Positions 58,975 to 64,000 of a stretch of 64,000 nt of DNA are shown piece after piece (position 1 is the stretch's first letter; every line of letters begins with the position of its first letter). Below the pieces are notes generated by a model. That model was not told where the DNA came from. It saw only the letters and a list, made by a program, of their open reading frames with translations, and ran no database searches. This DNA is from Ascochyta rabiei. Taxonomy: Eukaryota > Ascomycota > Dothideomycetes > Pleosporales > Didymellaceae. The translations under genes and the position numbers were made by a program. Location of the stretch: assembly GCF_004011695.2 (NCBI RefSeq), contig NC_082408.1, forward strand, positions 1,907,501 through 1,971,500. The letters are read 5' to 3'.

Positions 58975-59075
58975 TACGTCTTTGGTTAAGCCAGAGTCCC
59001 AGGGTTCCTCTTTGGCTTTGGGTGAGCCAGGGTCCAAGGGTTCTTCGTTGTCTTTGATTAAGCCAGGTTTGTTGT
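58975..59075. repeat. Degenerate ~34-42-bp repeat
   Basis: Three imperfect copies of a TTTGRTTAAGCCAGRGTCC-type unit followed by a variable GGGTTCYTC-containing spacer, immediately upstream of the Mg2+ transporter start. Confidence 0.6.
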
Positions 59076-59822
59076 TGTGAAGGTGCAATTGAAGATCTCT
59101 TGCCGGGCAAGAAACCTCAAGGTTCGGCGAGTCGCTTGTGAGCGCTCACCACTAAGGCGCGTTCAACTTGACTAGAGGCCTTGCGTAGGGTGCTCCCCTA
59201 CACTCAGCCGCTGGGGGGAAGGTTCCGGAAGCCAGACTTCCTGATCCTGGAGGGGACGAGAAAGGGGTTGCGAGTAGGGTAGGTGGAAAGCGAGTGTGTC
59301 TATGGATGGCGGTGTAGCCCAGTTATGGCGGCTTCTTGTAGTCGCCTCCGTAGACCCACGCCTTTGGGCCGAGAAGGGGACGGATGGAGGAGAACTTGTG
59401 AAGGTAAAGCCCCGCCAACTTGATGGTTTGGTTAGAGTAGAACGCCAAGGCGTCGGAGAGCGTGTTGGGGAGAGGTGGTGATGGAAACGGGGAGCCCGGG
59501 TTCGATCAGTCGCAGTCGTGGGCGGTGAGGTCCACTGGTGGTTGGAGGGGTTTCCTGGAGACGAGTCAGCGAGGCAGCTCTCGTTGAGCAGTCGCTGGGG
59601 CTGGTGGCGGCGGGGGGCGTACAATGGGGGTTACACTCGATGCGTTTAATAGTTGCTGGGGTGTGGCAGGTGTTTGTGAGGTGTTTTTCAGGTGTTACCG
59701 AGTCCCAGGGACGATGTGGGTGGTGTGGGCGGAGTGAGGCGTGGTGGGCGGGCGCGAGCTTAAGTAGCAGCGCGGGCCGTCGGCGTGGTCAAAAGTTTTC
59801 CAGGCAGGGAGGAGCCGCGGCC

Positions 59823-59880
59823 GGCTGGATGGCTGGATGGCTGGATGGCTGGATGGCTGGATGGCTGAATGGCTGATGGG
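59823..59880. repeat. 8-bp tandem repeat (GGATGGCT)n
   Basis: Five to six copies of GGATGGCT, decaying to GAATGGCT and GATGGGCT at the right end. Confidence 0.85.
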
Positions 59881-60184
59881 CTTTGCGGCAGCAGCAGCAG
59901 GAAATGACGCGTCCAGGGCCGGGCCTCAGGATAGTGTCAGATTGTCAGTTGTGTTGGCTTTGTCTTTTATCGCTCAACCCACCGACTCCGTGTGGCGCTC
60001 TGGCAGGCTGGCTGGCTGGGAGCAGAGGAGCGCGGTCTGCTTGTCACATGCATGGTCGCGCCGGGCTGCACTCCGCTTGGCGTCTGCGGCTGAGGATCCC
60101 TGCAGGCCGGGGCCCGGGGATCGGATGCCACATCGACCGTTGGACCGCCGCAGCAAGCACGAGGCTGGGCGGGTGCTGGGAGCA

Positions 60185-60270
60185 GACACGACACGACACG
60201 GAGCCGCGAAACGGAGCCACGACACGAATCCACGACACGAATCCACGACACGAATCCACGACACGAAGCC
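60185..60270. repeat. 14-bp tandem repeat (CGAATCCACGACAC)n
   Basis: Three to four copies of CGAATCCACGACAC, preceded by CGACAC and GGAGCC-GCGAAAC variants, ending about 80 bp before the SPC1 start codon, so probably in its promoter or 5' UTR. Confidence 0.8.
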
Positions 60271-60350
60271 ACAACAGCACCGCGAGGCAGCCTGTTCCCC
60301 TACCACCCGACGCGTGACCGGCGACGTCAGCCAGCAACAGCACCACCGCC

Positions 60351-60784
60351 ATGTCCGACCAGATGCTCGAGCAGGTCCGCGAGGCCGTCGAGGGCCAGAT
60401 TGTGCGTGCCTGCAAGCCCTCCCCCCAACGCGCACGCCCGTAGGCTAACCGTGGCCAGGACTTTGAGGGCCAGCGACTGGCAGAGCTGCTGACCACGGTG
60501 CTGCTCGGCGCTGCAGGCGTACGCTCCCCCCCCCCCTCCCCACGCTCCCCCGCGTACCTGCGTCCCCGTGCTCACCCGTCCAGATCATCGCCTTCCTCGT
60601 GGGCTTCGCGCAGCAGGACATCAAGCTGGCGCTCTACATCGGCCTCGCCGGCACCGCCCTCACCTTCGTCGTCGTCGTCCCGCCCTGGCCCTTTTACAAC
60701 AAGAACCCCGAGGCCTGGCTGCCGCCGCGCCACGCCTCGGCCTCGGGCTACAGCATCGACGTGGACGGGCAGAAGGTGCGCTAG
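60351..60784 (+). CDS. SPC1: Signal peptidase complex subunit 1 (SPC12 family)
   Basis: Small non-catalytic two-span subunit of the ER signal peptidase complex. Three exons (60351-60401, 60459-60518, 60584-60784) encode 103 aa. Seen: DFEGQRLAELLTTVLLGAAG then IIAFLVGFAQQDIKLALYIG (span 1 split by intron 2), LAGTALTFVVVVPPWPFYNK (span 2), and NPEAWLPPR, the family's typical end. Length is normal. Intron 2 contains a run of nine C. The first exon encodes a short cytosolic start, MSDQMLEQVREAVEGQI. Confidence 0.93.
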
Positions 60785-60894
60785 ACCACCATGGCGCCAC
60801 GGTGGTCCGCCGTACAGCACGGCCACATGAGTGGAAGCAACATTGTGGCTGTATTTCACCTTTATGACTGTAGTTACTTGATTCGATTGCTTCA

Positions 60895-61385
60895 CCTCTA
60901 TTCGACAGCTTCAATCTTTATTTGACTGCTTCCTTGAGACTGCTTCTTTGATTCGACTGCTTCCTTGAGACTGCTTCACCTCTATTCGACAGCTTCAATC
61001 TTTATTTGACTGCTTCCTTGAGACTGCTTCTTTAATCTGACTGCTTCCTTGATTTGACTGCTTCTTTAATTTGAATGCTTCTTTAATTTGAATGCTTCTT
61101 TAATTTGACTGCTTCTTTAATCTGACTGCTTCCTTGATTCGACTGCTTCCTTGAGACTGCTTCACCTCTATTTGACAGCTTCAATCTTTATTTGACTGCT
61201 TCTTTAATTTGACTGCTTCTTTAATTTGACTGCTTCTTTAATTTGACTGCTTCTTTAATTTGACTGCTTCTTTAATTTGACTGCTTCTTTAATTTGACTG
61301 CTTCCTTGAGACTGCTTCCTTGAGACTGCTTCTTTAATTCGATTGCTTCTTTGATTCGATGGCTTCCTTGAGACTGCTTCCTATT
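60895..61385. repeat. ~490-bp minisatellite, 17-bp unit
   Basis: About 27-29 head-to-tail copies of a 16-17-bp unit, CTGCTTCTTTAATTTGA, and variants (CTGCTTCCTTGAGA, CTGCTTCTTTGATTCGA, CAGCTTCAATCTTTATTTGA). The most homogeneous part is about 61195-61300. Some variants repeat in the same order, which suggests higher-order duplication. It lies just after SPC1 and just before the RBX1 stop, so it may fall in the 3' UTRs of both. Confidence 0.92.
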
Positions 61386-61470
61386 GCTCATGACCGTTTT
61401 GAAGCCCAGTGGACGCCAGACGTCCGTAATGAAACCCAGACCCAAGCGCTGCCATGTACCCCCTCTGCAC

Positions 61471-61928
<458 letters not shown>

Positions 61929-62830
61929 GGTGGATGTGGGTGTGGATGTGGATGTGGGTGTGGATGTGAGTGTGAATATAGGCGTGGATATAGGCGTGGA
62001 TATAGGCGTGGATATAGGCGTGGATGTAGTCGTGGATGTAGTCGTGGATGTAGTCGTGGATGTGAATGGATATAGATGGATATAGGTGGATGTGGGGGTT
62101 GCGGGGGTGGTGATAGAGCTGCTGGAGGGTGGCAGAGCTGCTGAGGGTGGTGGTGGCGGACGAGGGCGGTATGCACGGTCGTGGTGGGTTGGAGCCCAGG
62201 CGGTGCAGCTCGTGCTTCTGTTCAGAGCCGGCGTCTTGAAGGTCGAGTGGCTGGCCTGGTCGACGTTCACGCGCACGAAGAGGCAACAGTGGATCGTGCC
62301 TGGCAGCTCACCGAGCGCACGGACCAGTGCCCTCCCTCTGCGTCGCGAACCACTGGCTCAACGCACATGGAAACACGGACAAAGAGGGAGAGGGACCCTG
62401 CATGTCTCTGGACACTTGTGCAGGCGCATTTGCAGACTTCTGCTGGGCGCGTCGTCGAGGGCTGCCCGTGCCCAAGGGATCCAAGATGCGCGTTTCAAGC
62501 GCGACCGCTTGCGTCAAAGGCCGAGTTCAGGCCTGAGGCTGTGACGCTCGCTGCCCGAAGACAAGGCTGCGCCGTCTCCGCACTCACTGCCGAGCGCAAC
62601 TCTGAGTCTCGGACCACGCTCCTCTTCCCCCACGCTCTCACCCGCCGCGCCTATCACTACGCCTGCGCCCTGGACATGAACGCTTCACCCTCCCGCAACT
62701 CCACAACCTCGCCTTATCAGTCCCGCAGCACGACAGCCTCGTCATCCCGCGCCATCACTTCATCTCCCACCCCCAGTCACATACGACTCCACCCTCGCAC
62801 CCACATACACCCCCATCGCGCCTGCCTTAC
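61929..62830. other. RBX1 / Edc1-like divergent intergenic region with repeats
   Basis: About 900 bp between divergent starts. Directly upstream of RBX1 lies a repeat array at 61930-62095 (separate entry). The remainder has overlapping ORFs (for example 62181-62852 +) with no motif. Confidence 0.5.
61930..62095. repeat. Compound 6/12-bp minisatellite
   Basis: Consecutive blocks of GTGGATGTG[GA]GT, then GTGGATATAGGC (four copies), then GTGGATGTAGTC (three to four copies), then GGATATAGAT variants, starting two bases before the RBX1 ATG on the opposite strand, so transcribed RBX1 5' UTR is likely to contain it. Confidence 0.88.
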
Positions 62831-64000
62831 ATGTCGACTGGCCAAAGTATAGCGTCTCCACGCGCCCCGCGCGGCCAGCCCGCCCAGGAGAACAGCCACC
62901 ATGGCAGACAGTCACAGCGCCGGCCACGAGGCGGTCGCAACCACAACAGCAACCACAACATCAACAGCACCAGCAACACCAGCAACACCAACAACAACAA
63001 CACCAACACCAACACCAACACCAACACCAACACCAACACCAACACCAACAACACCAACACCAACAACACCAACAACACCAATGCTAATGCCGCCCACGCC
63101 TCGCCGAACAAGCTGCCCCTCGCCGACCCCGCGCTCTCAGAAGGCGCCGCCTACACCACCGACGATGCCCGCGCGCCCCCAGGCCCGCGCAATGCGAAGA
63201 AGCACGCGCGCGGAAAGCCGTCGCACGACCGCGCCTTCTCGCCCATGGGTGCGCAGTCCTCCCTGACCGACACAGAGGCCGCCCCGAACCGCACCTCCGC
63301 CACGCCGTTGAAGAACCAAGGCGCATACGCCGGGCCTACCTTCCACGCCTCGCCTGCGCCCTCGGCCTTGCCCATCCCCAAGTTCCTGTCCAAGTCGGTG
63401 CCAGCCAAGACAGCCCCAGGCCCACCCACCCCGCCCCCAGACACCAGCTCGGACTCTGCCGACTCGCTGAGCCCGTCTTCCTCGCCCTCACGCGCCCCCA
63501 TGGCCATCCCAGCTCGTCACGAGGATTCTCCCCTGGATATGCTGTTCAGAGCCGACAAGGCAGAGAGGGCCAAGAACACCGCCTTCAGCCCTGTCTCGCA
63601 TCCCGTCCGGCCCCACCACCACCAGGACCACAACGTGTTTCCCATCGAGCTCGAGGGCGACTGCACGAATTCGCACATGTCTCCGCCTCCATTCCACTCA
63701 CCGGGAGGCTACCGCGCTCTAACCGACCCTTCGACCGTACCGCAGCTCAAGGATGTGCACGAGCCGAAGAACGGCAACGACGTGATGCAGGACCTCATGA
63801 ACAGGCTGTCAATGTCGCAGAAGAAGCCTACCGCTCCAGCTGCCACTCCGCCCAGATCGGCAGCACACGGCCCCGGACACTTCCAGTCCCCCCACCATAC
63901 CCCTTCTCCTTTCCACAGTGGTCGACCGTCTGTCAACCGCAGCGTTTCAGGCCCTTCTACACCTGTCGCGGCCGCTCAGGACGGCCCTGATTTCTTCTAC
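62831..64000 (+). CDS. Edc1/PNRC-motif decapping-activator-like protein (partial, runs off right edge)
   Basis: A frame open from ATG 62831 to the last base (390 codons, no stop). N-terminus: basic Arg/Gln/His-rich, then an Asn/Thr repeat encoded by CCAACA hexamers, then a Pro/Ser-rich disordered region. At residues about 166-188 lies YAGPTFHASPAPSALPIPKF, which matches the PNRC/Edc1 short motif (YAG..F....PS.LP.P.F) that contacts Dcp1-Dcp2 in decapping enhancers. Then comes SPLDMLFRADKAERAKN, a pattern I associate with fungal members of this group. It is probably a cytoplasmic mRNA-decay cofactor. The end and any introns lie outside the window. Confidence 0.7.
   Translation, partial: MSTGQSIASPRAPRGQPAQENSHHGRQSQRRPRGGRNHNSNHNINSTSNTSNTNNNNTNTNTNTNTNTNTNTNNTNTNNTNNTNANAAHASPNKLPLADPALSEGAAYTTDDARAPPGPRNAKKHARGKPSHDRAFSPMGAQSSLTDTEAAPNRTSATPLKNQGAYAGPTFHASPAPSALPIPKFLSKSVPAKTAPGPPTPPPDTSSDSADSLSPSSSPSRAPMAIPARHEDSPLDMLFRADKAERAKNTAFSPVSHPVRPHHHQDHNVFPIELEGDCTNSHMSPPPFHSPGGYRALTDPSTVPQLKDVHEPKNGNDVMQDLMNRLSMSQKKPTAPAATPPRSAAHGPGHFQSPHHTPSPFHSGRPSVNRSVSGPSTPVAAAQDGPDFFY
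62985..63080 (+). repeat. (CCAACA)n coding repeat
   Basis: About 14-16 copies of a CCAACA hexamer with a few CAA insertions, read as alternating Asn-Thr with occasional Asn-Asn in the Edc1-like frame. Confidence 0.9.

Larger units (their letters stand above)
58930..60350. other. Repeat-bearing intergenic region
   Basis: About 1.4 kb between the divergent transporter and SPC1 genes. It holds three short tandem repeats (listed separately). ORFs here, such as 59172-59624 - and 59837-60448 +, run through the repeats and have no family motif. Confidence 0.5.

Noticed and set aside
59837..60448. 203-codon + strand ORF through GGATGGCT and CACGAATC repeats
   Set aside because: Repeat-driven openness that overlaps the start of SPC1 in another frame.
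60180..61385. Tandem repeats considered as a CRISPR-like array
   Set aside because: Units are contiguous with no unique spacers and the genome is eukaryotic; these are minisatellites.
62181..62852. 223-codon + strand ORF overlapping the start of the Edc1-like gene
   Set aside because: No family motif and a different frame from the Edc1-like protein; composition is that of a GC-rich intergenic region.
62901..63266. ORF reading the CCAACA array as Thr-Pro repeats (MADSHSAGHEAV…)
   Set aside because: The alternative frame from 62831 (Asn-Thr) stays open for 390 codons and contains the PNRC-like motif, whereas this frame stops at 63266.

Overview
This window looks like nuclear DNA of a filamentous ascomycete (Pezizomycotina). 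Most genes carry several short (about 45-110 nt) GT-AG introns with CTRAC-like branch sites. The gene set includes fungus-typical families: a PTH11-like rhodopsin-fold membrane protein, a CAP10-type GT90 enzyme, a DUF6594 protein, a MARVEL membrane protein and a CRIB scaffold. A Dothideomycete is my impression from protein wording, not something the sequence proves. I recognised no tRNA, rRNA, CRISPR array, intact transposon or biosynthetic cluster. Intron coordinates were worked out by hand from frame continuity and family alignment from memory. || Layout. 0-9 kb is a compact housekeeping block: glycyl-tRNA synthetase with a possible in-frame mitochondrial leader, ribosome-biogenesis factor RPF1, the CCR4-NOT deadenylase CAF1/POP2 and complex I subunit NDUFB3. 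9-15.7 kb is a 6.6-kb gene-poor stretch. 15.7-26.2 kb holds a large CRIB-domain protein, a PAF-acetylhydrolase-like lipase, a MARVEL-type membrane protein and a Xi/omega-type glutathione transferase. 26.2-41 kb is looser and accessory in character: an unrecognised gene with an apparent frame break, an AT-rich patch resembling decayed repeat DNA, a GT90 glycosyltransferase, a small secreted four-cysteine protein with a Kex2 site, a PTH11-like receptor, broken ORFs and an amino-acid/GABA-type permease. 41-64 kb is dense again: a DUF6594 protein, TRAPP subunit Trs33, malate dehydrogenase, CCAAT-binding factor HAP5, FCF2, purine nucleoside phosphorylase, mitochondrial ribosomal protein uS10m, a small Cys-rich protein, a GH31 glucosidase-like enzyme, a CorA/Mnr2 Mg2+ transporter, signal peptidase subunit SPC1, RING-box protein RBX1, and the start of an Edc1/PNRC-like decapping activator that runs off the right edge. 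Several minisatellites lie between 58 and 63 kb. || Functional links. RPF1 and FCF2 both act in pre-60S/pre-40S ribosome assembly, GlyRS and uS10m in translation, and CAF1 and the Edc1-like protein in mRNA decay, but these look like ordinary dispersed genes rather than a cluster. Four divergent pairs (GRS1/RPF1, CAF1/NDUFB3, HAP5/FCF2, PNP/RSM10) probably share promoters. || The most interesting observation is at the 3' end of malate dehydrogenase. A canonical 58-nt intron overlaps the stop codon, and removing it with the last of its tandem acceptors would change the C-terminus from ...PPAK to ...PPAKL, a textbook peroxisomal PTS1.
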